45,140 nucleotides of DNA, taken from contig DASVLJ010000032.1 in NCBI GenBank assembly GCA_036384915.1, positions 1 through 45,140 on the forward strand. Direction: 5' to 3'. Shown one piece after another: positions 31,526 to 39,943 of this stretch; position 1 is the stretch's first letter, and each line of letters begins with the position of its first letter. The stretch comes from PKWO01 sp036384915 (GTDB taxonomy: Bacteria > Pseudomonadota > Gammaproteobacteria > Burkholderiales > Burkholderiaceae_D). The notes beneath the pieces are model-generated. The model searched no databases. It worked only from the letters and a program-made list of their open reading frames with translations, and had not been told where the DNA came from. The translations under genes were made by a program, and so were the position numbers.

Positions 31526-32893
31526 TCAGGAAAACTCTACGGTCACATTCAGGCCAATGCCGTTTGCGCTGTCTTCGAGCCGGATCACACCGTTATTGCG
31601 CAAAGCAGCCCGCTCAGCAATGGCAAGACCAAGACCACTGCCCGGCTGATCCTGTCCCGGCAGACGGAAAAAGCGCTCAAATACTTTTTTGCGCAACTCC
31701 GGCGGAATCCCCGGCCCTTGGTCTGTTACGCTCAGTTCCACCTTCCCTTCGCCCTGCTTCACACTGACCAGCACACGGCCATCGTTGGGCGAATACTTGA
31801 TCGCATTGCTGATCAAGTTGTCGATCAAGGAAGCCATGCTCTCGCGGTTCAAGGGTAAATGACAGGACTCGGGCGACTGGAATTCCAGTTCGATCCCGCG
31901 CAAGGTGGCAAGCTGTACAGCCAGCACCATGCGGTCACGCACCAGTTCCACCAGGTCGAGGTCTTGCAGGTCGGCATTGTCGCGGTCGCTGTCGGAACGC
32001 GCCAGGGCCAGCAATTGATGCACGGTATGCGTGGCGCGGCTCACGCCCTGGCGCAAGCCATCGGTGGCTTCCTGCGCGCGCTGCGGGCTCAGCGAGTTGT
32101 TGAGCGAATCGGCGTTGACCTGGATGATCGATAGCGGCGTCTTCAACTCGTGCGCCGCATCGAGCAGGAATTCCTTTTCGCGCTCCAGCCTTTCGGTCAG
32201 GCGCTCCATCAGGCGATTCACGGAAGTAACCAGCGACGACAACTCCCGGTACGGCGACGGCGCCAAAGGCCGGAGGTCGGTCGCCGTGCGCTCCTCTATC
32301 TCGCCGACGATGGTCTTGAGCGGGCGCAAGCCGACGCGGATGATGAACCATGCCGGAATCAGCAGCAGGGGCAGGCTGAACAGGAGGGGTTCGAAATAGT
32401 AACCGATCGACGACACCTGGAGCAGCCACTCGCCGATCACCTCGGTGCTCATGCGCACCGTGTAGCCGCTTTGCTCATCGCTGACGATGGAAGACACCCA
32501 GCCGTCCTTCAAGGTTTGGCGGTCCGGTGCCACATTGCGAAGCGTTTCGGGCAAGCCGGGGTCGGGCGATTCATAGACCAGGTCGCCGTTCTTCTTCCAG
32601 ATTTGCGTCTGCAAGGCCGGGGTGTACCACCCCAGTTCCGCATAGTTTGCATAATGCAGCTTTTCCATCTGGCGCAAGGCTTGCTTGCGCTCGCCGGGAT
32701 TGCCTTCGCTCATCTGCAACACCACGAGCATGCGCTTGGCCGTCGCCTGCAGTTCGCGCTGCATGTCCTTCTTCTTGCTGGTCCTGGTTTCGTAGACGTC
32801 CAGGCCGAGGTTGCACAGCCAGATGCCGATGACCACCAGCATGAAGCCGGCCAGCAGCCGGCGAAACAGCGAGCGATCCTGGATGGTAGTCAT
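31526..32893 (-). CDS. Sensor histidine kinase, QseC/PmrB-like
   Basis: 455 residues. TM1 at about 12-31 and TM2 at about 165-186 (SLPLLLIPAWFIIRVGL) enclose a periplasmic sensor domain of about 130 residues. HAMP follows (about 187-240). HisKA has H248 in FLLDAAHELKTPLSIIQ. The HATPase domain has the N-box (MASLIDNLISNAIKYSP), G1 (VTDQGPGIP) and G2 (GSGLGLAIAERAA). Its ATG overlaps the stop of the response regulator (ATGA), so the pair is translationally coupled. Ligand unknown; relatives respond to cations, iron or quorum signals. Confidence 0.92.
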   Translation of the reverse strand: MTTIQDRSLFRRLLAGFMLVVIGIWLCNLGLDVYETRTSKKKDMQRELQATAKRMLVVLQMSEGNPGERKQALRQMEKLHYANYAELGWYTPALQTQIWKKNGDLVYESPDPGLPETLRNVAPDRQTLKDGWVSSIVSDEQSGYTVRMSTEVIGEWLLQVSSIGYYFEPLLFSLPLLLIPAWFIIRVGLRPLKTIVGEIEERTATDLRPLAPSPYRELSSLVTSVNRLMERLTERLEREKEFLLDAAHELKTPLSIIQVNADSLNNSLSPQRAQEATDGLRQGVSRATHTVHQLLALARSDSDRDNADLQDLDLVELVRDRMVLAVQLATLRGIELEFQSPESCHLPLNRESMASLIDNLISNAIKYSPNDGRVLVSVKQGEGKVELSVTDQGPGIPPELRKKVFERFFRLPGQDQPGSGLGLAIAERAALRNNGVIRLEDSANGIGLNVTVEFS

Positions 32894-33546
32894 TTTTCCA
32901 CCACGTAGCCCACGCCGCGCACGGTGCGGATATAGCCCTCGCCTATTTTGCGCCGCAAGTGCGACATGTGCACGTCCAGCGCCTGCCCTTCGCTATGGGG
33001 CAGCGCCCAGGCTTCGAGTTCGCGCCGCGTCAGCACGCGGTCGGGGTAGCGCATCAGCGCATGCAGCAAGGCAAATTCGGTCTTCGACAGCACCACGGGC
33101 TGGCCCGAGCGCGTCAACACCAGGCGCCGGTCGTCGAGCACGAGGTCCTTGATTTTCCATACCGATTCGCCCGACTCGTTCCAGCCGGTGGCGCGGCGCA
33201 CCACGGCGCGCAGGCGCGCCAGCAGTTCCGTGACGACGAAGGGTTTGACCAGATAATCGTCGGCGCCAAGGTCGAGGCCGCTCAAGCGGTCTTCCAGGCT
33301 GTCGCGCGCGGTGATGACGAGGATGGGCAAGGTCTTGCCCTCGGCGCGGAAGTGGCGCAGCAATTCCATGCCGTTGCCGTCAGGCAGACCCAGGTCGAGC
33401 AATACCGCGTCGAACGGTTCGGCCGCAACCCAGTGCCGGGCGTCCGAGGCGCGCCGGACCCAGACGACTTCCTGGCCCGCATCCTGCAGGGCCGATTGCA
33501 ATGCACGCCCCAATTCGAGGTCGTCTTCCACCAGGCAGATTTTCAT
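32890..33546 (-). CDS. OmpR/QseB-type response regulator
   Basis: 218 residues from the ATG at 33546. A longer frame to 33609 adds a poorly conserved leader. The receiver domain (1-115) has acidic D8/D9, phospho-acceptor D51 in LLDLGLPDG, and YLVKPFV with the conserved Lys. The winged-helix DNA-binding domain (about 125-218) ends in GQALDVHMSHLRRKIGEGYIRTVRGVGYVVEK, typical of the OmpR/PhoB family. It is coupled to the kinase gene that follows. Phased ATTAAG-like repeats lie 72 to 110 bp upstream of the start, likely autoregulatory sites. Confidence 0.93.
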   Translation of the reverse strand: MKICLVEDDLELGRALQSALQDAGQEVVWVRRASDARHWVAAEPFDAVLLDLGLPDGNGMELLRHFRAEGKTLPILVITARDSLEDRLSGLDLGADDYLVKPFVVTELLARLRAVVRRATGWNESGESVWKIKDLVLDDRRLVLTRSGQPVVLSKTEFALLHALMRYPDRVLTRRELEAWALPHSEGQALDVHMSHLRRKIGEGYIRTVRGVGYVVEK

Positions 33547-33617
33547 GTGATGCGCTGTCTCGTCATGTCTTGTCGGCACGTTGTAACCGTGGCCCGCGGG
33601 TTTTGTCAACGCGCCCC

Positions 33618-33656
33618 ATTAAGGAAACATTAAGGTTTCTTTTAGCGACTCTTAAG
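33618..33656. promoter_or_regulatory. Phased ATTAAG-type direct repeats, probable response-regulator boxes
   Basis: Hexamers at 33618 (ATTAAG), 33629 (ATTAAG), 33640 (TTTTAG) and 33651 (CTTAAG) are spaced exactly 11 bp apart, about one helical turn. The first pair, ATTAAG-N5-ATTAAG, fits the YTTAAK-N5-YTTAAK box of PmrA/QseB-type regulators. They lie between the response-regulator gene and the divergent TonB-dependent receptor gene, so either or both may be controlled. Confidence 0.65.
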
Positions 33657-33798
33657 GAAGAATAGGGACAATCGTTTCCGAGGTCAATTGCACGAACGCG
33701 GACATGTTTGCGGATTAAAGCAACTTGACGCAACTTAGAACCATTGAGACGTTTCATCCAACAAGCCGGCCTGTCCGGCAACCAGGAGGGGGAAGAGC

Positions 33799-36579
33799 AT
33801 GAATAGCAATTCGAGCGGAACCAGGTCCGGCTTGACGCCGATCGCAACCGGGGTCGCACTGTTGGCGTTGGCGGCTTCGCTGCCCGCGACGGCGCAGCAG
33901 GCCGCAGACCAGAGCCCGCAGCAGGTCGTGACCGTCAGCGGCATCCGCGCGTCGCTGCAAGCCGCGCTGGACAAGAAGCGCGACGCCGATTCGGTGGTTG
34001 AAGTCGTGTCGGCGGAAGACATCGGCAAGCTGCCCGACAAGAACGTGGCCGACGCGGTGCAGCGCGTGCCGGGCGTCAATATCTCTTCTTCCGCAGGCGG
34101 CGAAGGCGGTTTTTCGGAAAACGACCGCGTCAGCATCCGCGGCACGAGCGCCGGCCTGACTCAGACCACGGTCAACGGCCACATGATCGGCACCGGCGAC
34201 TGGTTCGTGCTGGACCAGGAAGGCGCCGTCGGCCGCAGCGTCAGCTATGCCCTGCTGCCGTCCGAAATCGTCAATGCCGTGGTAGTGGCCAAGAGCCAGA
34301 CGGCCGACATGGTCGAAGGCGGCGTGGCCGGCTCGGTCGATATCCAGACGCGCAAGCCGCTCGACTTCAAGAAGCAATTGACGGCCGAAATCTCGGCCCA
34401 GGCCATCTATGCCGACTTGCCGCGCAAGACCGACCCGCAAGTCAACGGCTTGATCAACTGGAAGAACGACACCAACACCATGGGCGTGCTGGTGCAATTG
34501 TTCGACGAGCAGCGCCACGAGCGGCGCGACGGCCAGGAATTCTACGGCTATACGCAAATCTCGCCGACTTCCAACGCCGCCATCGCCCACCCCGATCTGG
34601 CCAATGTCTGGGCGCCCAACGGCATCAGCGCCTCGCTGTTCGAGCAGGACCGCAAGCGCCGCGGCGGCGACTTCGATATCCAGTTCAAGCCGTCTTCCGA
34701 CCTCATGCTCGACGTCAACGGCTTTTCCTCGCACCTCTCCGCGGCCAATTACAACCGCAGCTTCTACAACAATATCTCGCAAAACATCAACGCCACCGAC
34801 CCGAACAGCGGCGCTTCGGTCGGCGTCGTACCGTCGAGCTATACGGTCAAGAACGGCACGCTGGTGGCGGCGACGATTCCCGCCTCGCAATTCCCCCCGA
34901 TCAGCGCGACCACGAGCTACAACTCCGCGCTCTACAGCGCGTTCGGCGATGAAATCTACCGCCCGGGTTCGGCATCGTCCACGGAATACTTCGACGTTGA
35001 CGGCAGCTACCGTGTCAACAAGAGCTTCAAGGTCTCGGGCAGCGCAGGCTACACGCGCGGCACCGGTTCGACGCCTTCCGACATCGGCTATGAAGCCGGC
35101 CAGTATGGATCGGGCTCGTCGTATCAGACCAACGGCCTGTTCCCTGCGTCGGTCACCTTCCCCGGTGCGAACACGGCGCAATTCACCAACGTCGTGACCG
35201 ACGCCGCCTGGGGCACGCATGTGGAATCGCTCGATACTGAAAAATACGGCCAGCTGGACGGCTTGCTCACGCTCGGCGACGGCATCTGGGAATCGGCCAA
35301 ATTCGGCTTGCGCTATTCGGAACACCATCGCAACGTCAGCATGCCGGAAAACCGCAGCTGCCCGGCCTGCGTCGGCACGACGGCATCCCCGCTACCCATC
35401 TGGAACGGCGGCACCTATCCGTCCAATTTCGGTTCCGGCTTGAACGCAGGGCCGGGCCTGCTCGGCGCCGGCAATGTCTGGCAGATTGCTCCGGCGCAGA
35501 TCGCGTCCTGGGCCAGCCAATACGACCTGGCCGGCGGCCCGACCACCGAAAACTGGCCCGGCGAGCTCGACGTGCTGGAGAAGGATTCCGCCATCTATGC
35601 CATGGCAAACGTGTCCGGCGAAGGCTGGCGCGGCAACTTCGGTGCGCGCCTGGTGCACACCAGCCAGGCCACGATCACCAACGTGCCCTCGCCTTCGACC
35701 GGCACCGATGCTTCCGGCAACCCGACCTATGCGCCGGGCACGATAGGCCTGACCAATGTCAACGGCACCTATATCCCGACCCTGAACCAGCACAGCTACA
35801 ACGACATCCTGCCTTCGGCCAACTTCAAGTTCGACCTGTCCAAGAACCTGGTCGCGCGCGTGGCCGTGGCACGCACCATGGCACGCGCCGACTACAGCGC
35901 CCTGGTCGGCGCGGTGTCGCTGAACGACTCGAACGATACCGGCAGCGGCGGCAACCCGAACCTCAAGCCGATCCGCTCGACCAATTACGATGCGACCCTG
36001 GAGTGGTATTTCGCGCCGAAATCGCTGCTCTCGGCCGGCCTGTTCTATATGGACATGTCGTCCTACGTCACCTTCGGCACCTCGCAGCAGGTATACCGCA
36101 ACAATACCTTCAAGCGTTTCGACACCTACACGATCTCGTCGCCGGCCAATATCGGCGCCAAGAACCAGGGCATCGAATTGTCTTACCAGCAAAACCTGTG
36201 GGGCGGGTTCGGCATCCTGGCCAACTTCACGCTGGCTGACGGCACTGCCGACGACGGCAAGCCCATGGTCGGCAATTCCAAGGACACCGGCAACCTCGAA
36301 GGCTACTTCGAAAACGACAATTTCAGCGCGCGCCTGGCTTACACCTACCGTTCCTCCTTCTCCGGCGGGCTGTACAACGCCTACCCGCAAGTGATGGCCG
36401 GCACGGGCAACCTCGACGCCTCGTTCAACTACAAGATCAACGACAGGCTGTCGCTGACCTTCGATGCGCTGAACCTGTCCAATGCCGTGCTGCGCTACTA
36501 CGGCGAGAACAAGGATCAGCCGATCGCGTTCTACTCCAACGGCCGCCAGTATTACTTCGGCCTGCAAGCCAAGCTGTAA
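33799..36579 (+). CDS. TonB-dependent outer-membrane receptor (carbohydrate, probably GlcNAc/chitin oligomers)
   Basis: 926 residues behind a strong Shine-Dalgarno (AGGAGGGGG). Signal peptide to about residue 32 (LAASLPATA). A TonB box candidate, QVVTVSGIR (about 42-50), precedes the plug domain (about 55-185: DKNVADAVQRVPGVNI, VSIRGTSAGLTQTTVNG, VAGSVDIQTRKP). A 22-strand beta-barrel follows, ending in the aromatic FGLQAKL. The RASLQAALDKKRDADSVVEVVSAEDIGKLPDKN start is typical of carbohydrate receptors of the Caulobacter/Xanthomonas type. The NagX-like genes that follow suggest N-acetylglucosamine or chito-oligosaccharides; the substrate is inference. Confidence 0.9.
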   Translation: MNSNSSGTRSGLTPIATGVALLALAASLPATAQQAADQSPQQVVTVSGIRASLQAALDKKRDADSVVEVVSAEDIGKLPDKNVADAVQRVPGVNISSSAGGEGGFSENDRVSIRGTSAGLTQTTVNGHMIGTGDWFVLDQEGAVGRSVSYALLPSEIVNAVVVAKSQTADMVEGGVAGSVDIQTRKPLDFKKQLTAEISAQAIYADLPRKTDPQVNGLINWKNDTNTMGVLVQLFDEQRHERRDGQEFYGYTQISPTSNAAIAHPDLANVWAPNGISASLFEQDRKRRGGDFDIQFKPSSDLMLDVNGFSSHLSAANYNRSFYNNISQNINATDPNSGASVGVVPSSYTVKNGTLVAATIPASQFPPISATTSYNSALYSAFGDEIYRPGSASSTEYFDVDGSYRVNKSFKVSGSAGYTRGTGSTPSDIGYEAGQYGSGSSYQTNGLFPASVTFPGANTAQFTNVVTDAAWGTHVESLDTEKYGQLDGLLTLGDGIWESAKFGLRYSEHHRNVSMPENRSCPACVGTTASPLPIWNGGTYPSNFGSGLNAGPGLLGAGNVWQIAPAQIASWASQYDLAGGPTTENWPGELDVLEKDSAIYAMANVSGEGWRGNFGARLVHTSQATITNVPSPSTGTDASGNPTYAPGTIGLTNVNGTYIPTLNQHSYNDILPSANFKFDLSKNLVARVAVARTMARADYSALVGAVSLNDSNDTGSGGNPNLKPIRSTNYDATLEWYFAPKSLLSAGLFYMDMSSYVTFGTSQQVYRNNTFKRFDTYTISSPANIGAKNQGIELSYQQNLWGGFGILANFTLADGTADDGKPMVGNSKDTGNLEGYFENDNFSARLAYTYRSSFSGGLYNAYPQVMAGTGNLDASFNYKINDRLSLTFDALNLSNAVLRYYGENKDQPIAFYSNGRQYYFGLQAKL

Positions 36580-36587
36580 GGGCACAA

Positions 36588-36615
36588 CGGCGCGCGGGCC
36601 GGAATCCGCGCGCCG
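36588..36615. terminator. GC-rich hairpin after the TonB receptor gene
   Basis: Arms CGGCGCGCGG / CCGCGCGCCG (10 bp, perfect) with an 8-nt loop, starting 9 bp past the stop. It is followed by GAAAAC and not a T-run, so it may act as a partial terminator or protect the mRNA 3' end rather than stop all transcription into the GntR gene. Confidence 0.45.
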
Positions 36616-36621
36616 AAAACC

Positions 36622-36649
36622 GCGAGACTAGCAACGCGAGACCAGCAAC
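36622..36649. repeat. Two tandem 14-bp direct repeats before the GntR gene
   Basis: GCGAGACTAGCAAC (36622-36635) is followed at once by GCGAGACCAGCAAC (36636-36649), 13 of 14 identical. It sits 12 bp upstream of the regulator ATG, so it could be an autoregulatory operator, though it may be a chance duplication. Confidence 0.4.
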
Positions 36650-36661
36650 GAAAGAACAACG

Positions 36662-37396
36662 ATGGCAGTCGAATTAAGCGATTTCAAGCCGGATATGGGA
36701 AGCGGCACGCCGCTCTACCTGCAGTTGGCCAATAAATTGTCCGACGGCATACATAGCGGGCTATGGCGTCCCGAAGAAGCCTTGCCCTCCGAGCGCGTGC
36801 TCTCCGACCAGCTCGACATCTCGCGCGATACGGCGCGCAAGGCGATCGACATCCTGTGCGAACGCGGGCTGTTGACGCGCAAGCCGGGGTCCGGCACCTA
36901 CATTCCGCCCAAGCTGGTGCAGCCGCTGTCGCGCCTGACCAATTTCAGCGAAGAATTGAAGCAGCGCGGTTTCAACCCGGGTTCGCAATGGCTGTCGCGC
37001 GAGACCGCCATCGCCACCGCCGAGGAAATTCTGACCTTGGGTCTCTCACCCAACGCCATGGTGGCGCGCCTGAAGCGCCTGCGCATGGCCGACAACGTCG
37101 TCATGATCATCGAAAGCAGCGTGCTGCCGCTGCGTTTCGTGCCCGACCCGCGCGCCGTCGGCGATTCGCTTTACGATCACCTCGAAGCGCGCGACGCCCG
37201 CCCGGTGCGCGCCTTGCAGCACATCCGCGCCGTCAATGCCACGGCGGAACAGTCTCGCCTGGCCAATATCAAGCCCGACGCGGCCATGCTGCATATCATG
37301 CGCATCGGCTACCTCGAAAACGGGACGCCGGTCGAGTTGACACACTCGTATTGCCGCAGCGACCATTACGACTTCGTGGCGGAGTTGCGCCGGTGA
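36662..37396 (+). CDS. GntR-family (HutC subfamily) transcriptional regulator
   Basis: 244 residues. The winged-helix N-domain (about 10-80) has LYLQLANKLSDGIHSGLWRPEEALPSE, then LDISRDTARKAIDILCERGLLTRKPGSGTYI. The UTRA effector domain (about 95-244) has PNAMVARLKRLRMADN and ends in ELTHSYCRSDHYDFVAEL, the HutC-type ligand-binding fold. It probably represses the neighbouring sugar-uptake genes until a sugar phosphate is bound, as NagQ- and NagR-type regulators do, but the effector is not known. It overlaps the next frame by only a GTGA at 37393. Confidence 0.9.
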   Translation: MAVELSDFKPDMGSGTPLYLQLANKLSDGIHSGLWRPEEALPSERVLSDQLDISRDTARKAIDILCERGLLTRKPGSGTYIPPKLVQPLSRLTNFSEELKQRGFNPGSQWLSRETAIATAEEILTLGLSPNAMVARLKRLRMADNVVMIIESSVLPLRFVPDPRAVGDSLYDHLEARDARPVRALQHIRAVNATAEQSRLANIKPDAAMLHIMRIGYLENGTPVELTHSYCRSDHYDFVAELRR

Positions 37397-37410
37397 GCCA
37401 GGGAGCGTCC

Positions 37411-38637
37411 ATGACCGCGGCAGCCAACGGCGAGGCCGCAACTGCGGCAAACAAGGTCGCCGCCGGCCGCGTGCTGGCAATCGATGCCTTCCGCGGCTTG
37501 ACCATCCTGATCATGATTTTCGTCAATACCCTGTCCGGCGTGCGCGGCATGCCGGCCTGGGCCGAACACATGCCGGCCGACGTCGACGGGATGACTTTCG
37601 TCGACGTGGTCTTCCCCGCCTTCCTGTTCATTGTCGGCATGTCGATCCCGTTTGCACAGGCACAGCGCGAAGCCAAAGGCGATACACCGTTGCAGCTATG
37701 GAAGCACATCGGCATGCGCGCCTTCGGCTTGATCGTGCTCGGCGTATTCATGGTCAACGCCGAGGAAGGCTATAACGAAGCCGCCATGGGCATGTCGATT
37801 TACCTGTGGAGTTTGCTGTTTTACGGCTGCGCCGTGCTAGTGTGGAGCGTGCACCGCTTTCAAAACAAGGCCGTTTCCATTGCATTGCGCGGCATCGGCG
37901 TAGCCGGCCTCGTTGTGCTGGCCTGCGTATTCCGCGGCGGCCCGCATGGAGAACTGTACTTGGCGCCGCAATGGTGGGGCATCCTGGGCCTGATCGGCTG
38001 GGCTTACCTGATCGCCTGCGTGTTTTACCGCCTGACGCACGGGCGGGTGCTATGGCTCGCCGTGTCCCTGGCCGCATGCAGCGCCTACTATTGCATCGGG
38101 CACATGAGGGCAACGCAGGGCTCGGCCGTACTCAAGCTGATATTCAGCCAGAGCGACGACGCCTCGCACGCTTCCATCGTGCTGGCCGGCTTGATCACTT
38201 CGCTGCTGTTTTTCGGCAAGGACAAAGGCGCCGCCATCGCGGCGCGCTATACCCAGGCCGCCGCACTGGCTGCGGCCATGTTCGCCGCCGGCTTCATTCT
38301 GCGTCCATGGTTCAGGATATCCAAGATCTATGCCACGCCGACCTGGTGCCTGTATAGCGCTGCTATCTGCGTGGTTCTGTTCGGATTGTTGTACTGGATC
38401 GTCGATCTGAAAAAAATCCAAGGCTGGACAGCATTCTTCAAGCCCGCCGCAACCGATCCCCTGCTCACCTACATCATCCCTTACATCGTCTACGCTTTGA
38501 TGCGCTACATGCACTGGGAGTGGCCGGCGATATTCGACGCCGGATTGCCTGGCGCGGCCTTTGCAGCCGGATATTCGGTGGCCGTGATGGCGCTGGTGAT
38601 CGCGCTAAACCGCATGCACCTCAGACTGCAACTCTGA
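37411..38637 (+). CDS. nagX: NagX-like multi-pass membrane protein (heparan-alpha-glucosaminide acetyltransferase-like, DUF5009)
   Basis: 408 residues from the ATG at 37411, five nt after Shine-Dalgarno GGGAG. A GTG at 37393 is in frame but less well placed. The conserved start RVLAIDAFRGLTILIMIFVNTLSG and the DVVFPAFLFIVGMSIPFAQ segment define the family. About ten hydrophobic helices are visible. Family members are thought to act on N-acetylglucosamine in bacteria and to acetylate glucosamine in lysosomes. The gene directly follows the GntR regulator. The long open frame that runs back into that gene is not coding. Confidence 0.85.
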   Translation: MTAAANGEAATAANKVAAGRVLAIDAFRGLTILIMIFVNTLSGVRGMPAWAEHMPADVDGMTFVDVVFPAFLFIVGMSIPFAQAQREAKGDTPLQLWKHIGMRAFGLIVLGVFMVNAEEGYNEAAMGMSIYLWSLLFYGCAVLVWSVHRFQNKAVSIALRGIGVAGLVVLACVFRGGPHGELYLAPQWWGILGLIGWAYLIACVFYRLTHGRVLWLAVSLAACSAYYCIGHMRATQGSAVLKLIFSQSDDASHASIVLAGLITSLLFFGKDKGAAIAARYTQAAALAAAMFAAGFILRPWFRISKIYATPTWCLYSAAICVVLFGLLYWIVDLKKIQGWTAFFKPAATDPLLTYIIPYIVYALMRYMHWEWPAIFDAGLPGAAFAAGYSVAVMALVIALNRMHLRLQL

Positions 38638-38730
38638 ACAAGAAATACTACAACAACGACCGACGCCGCCTCACCAAAACCGACGGCCAAAGCCGCAGGC
38701 GGACCGGCAACACCCTGACGAAGAGCCAAG

Positions 38731-39801
38731 ATGCAGATTCAAAACCGGATTCAATCAATCGATGCCTTGCGCGGCCTGACAGTGGCCGCCATGCTGGTGG
38801 TCAACGACGCCGGCGATTGGGGCCATGTCTATTCCTGGCTGGAACATGCCGACTGGTTCGGCTGCACGCTGGCCGACTTCATTTTTCCCTTTTTCATGCT
38901 GATCGTCGGCGTATCGATGAGCCTCGCGCTCGGCGCGCAGATCGACAAGGGCGAAAATCCGGGCCGGCTTTCGCGTGCCGTGCTGCTGCGCGGGTTGCGC
39001 ATCTTCCTGCTCGGCATCGCCCTGCACTATGTCGCCCACCTGCTGCTGCCGGGACGCGAATTCCGCCTGCTTGGCGTCTTGCAGCGCATCGGCATCAGCT
39101 TCGCGCTGGTCGGCTTGCTGGCCATTCATGTGCGCAGCGCGCGCGTTCAATGGGGAATATTCTGCGCTATCCTGCTCGGCTATTGGGCGCTCTTGAGCGG
39201 CTATGGCTCGCTGGAACCGGATCATAACCTGTGCGACCGCATCGATTCCCAGCTGCTCGGGCGGCTGGCCTACACCTATGATCCCGTCACCGGGCTTGCG
39301 CATGATCCAGAAGGGATTTTGAGCACGCTGCCTGCGCTGGCGACGGTGATATTGGGCGTGCGCACCGGCGCTTGGCTGCGCGCAGGCAAGGAAAGCACGG
39401 TCCTTCTGGCAGGCGCGCTCAGCATTGCCGTTGCCAGCGCCTGGTCATTGGTTTTGCCGCTGAACAAGCAACTCTGGACTTCGTCCTTCGTGCTTTGGAC
39501 CGGCGGTTTCGGCTTGCTGGCAATTGCGGCAACGCATGAGCTGATCGACAAGCGCGGCTTCCCGGCCTGGGGCCGCAGCCTGGGCATCAATGCGATTGCG
39601 GCTTATGCCGGCTCCTGGCTCGCCACCTGCATCCTGAATGGGTCGGGCATCATGTCTCCGCTCTATGCCCACGCGTTTTCCGAACCGCTGGCGCCTTTCG
39701 GCCCCTTTGTGCCGTCGCTGGCGTTCGCCCTGGCCTTTTCGGGCGCGTTCTGGATTGCGATGCACGTGATGCTCAAACGCGGCTGGCGCATCTCGATCTA
39801 G
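38731..39801 (+). CDS. nagX: Second NagX-like multi-pass membrane protein (DUF5009)
   Basis: 356 residues. The family start appears again: QSIDALRGLTVAAMLVVNDAG, then WFGCTLADFIFPFFMLIVGVSMSLAL, and an LGVLQRIGISFALVGLLAIHV segment. It is a paralogue of the gene before it, with a 93-bp gap, but clearly diverged, so the duplication is old or the two arrived separately. About ten membrane helices are visible. It probably handles a GlcNAc-related sugar at the inner membrane. No Shine-Dalgarno beyond AAGAGCC is visible before the ATG. Confidence 0.85.
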   Translation: MQIQNRIQSIDALRGLTVAAMLVVNDAGDWGHVYSWLEHADWFGCTLADFIFPFFMLIVGVSMSLALGAQIDKGENPGRLSRAVLLRGLRIFLLGIALHYVAHLLLPGREFRLLGVLQRIGISFALVGLLAIHVRSARVQWGIFCAILLGYWALLSGYGSLEPDHNLCDRIDSQLLGRLAYTYDPVTGLAHDPEGILSTLPALATVILGVRTGAWLRAGKESTVLLAGALSIAVASAWSLVLPLNKQLWTSSFVLWTGGFGLLAIAATHELIDKRGFPAWGRSLGINAIAAYAGSWLATCILNGSGIMSPLYAHAFSEPLAPFGPFVPSLAFALAFSGAFWIAMHVMLKRGWRISI

Positions 39802-39810
39802 ACTGAATAG

Positions 39811-39920
39811 GTAGGTTGGTGCTGAACGACGTGAAGCCCAACATTGCGGAGGTTGTGCAAGCGCAGACATCCATGCCATGTGCGAATGTTGGGCTTCGCG
39901 TGCGCTCAGCACCAACCTAC
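39811..39920. repeat. Long inverted repeat (about 35-bp arms), MITE- or REP-like
   Basis: The left arm at 39811-39845 (GTAGGTTGGTGCTGA...AAGCCCAACATT) and the right arm at 39885-39920 (AATGTTGGGCTTCG...TCAGCACCAACCTAC) pair along most of their length. They enclose about 39 bp. It lies between a plus-strand and a minus-strand gene, where it could act as a bidirectional terminator. Repeats with AGGTTGGTGCTGA ends are common in Burkholderiales intergenic DNA. Confidence 0.75.
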
Positions 39921-39943
39921 TGCATCGCCACGTTTTCGCAAAT

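Noticed and set aside
33754..35328. 524-codon open frame on the minus strand over the TonB receptor gene
   Set aside because: Composition typical of mirror frames (Val/Asp/Arg rich) and the sense strand encodes a complete receptor.
36763..37410. N-terminal extension of the first NagX-like frame back into the GntR gene
   Set aside because: The extended part is antiphase to a complete regulator and is Arg/His-rich without membrane helices; the family start is at 37411.
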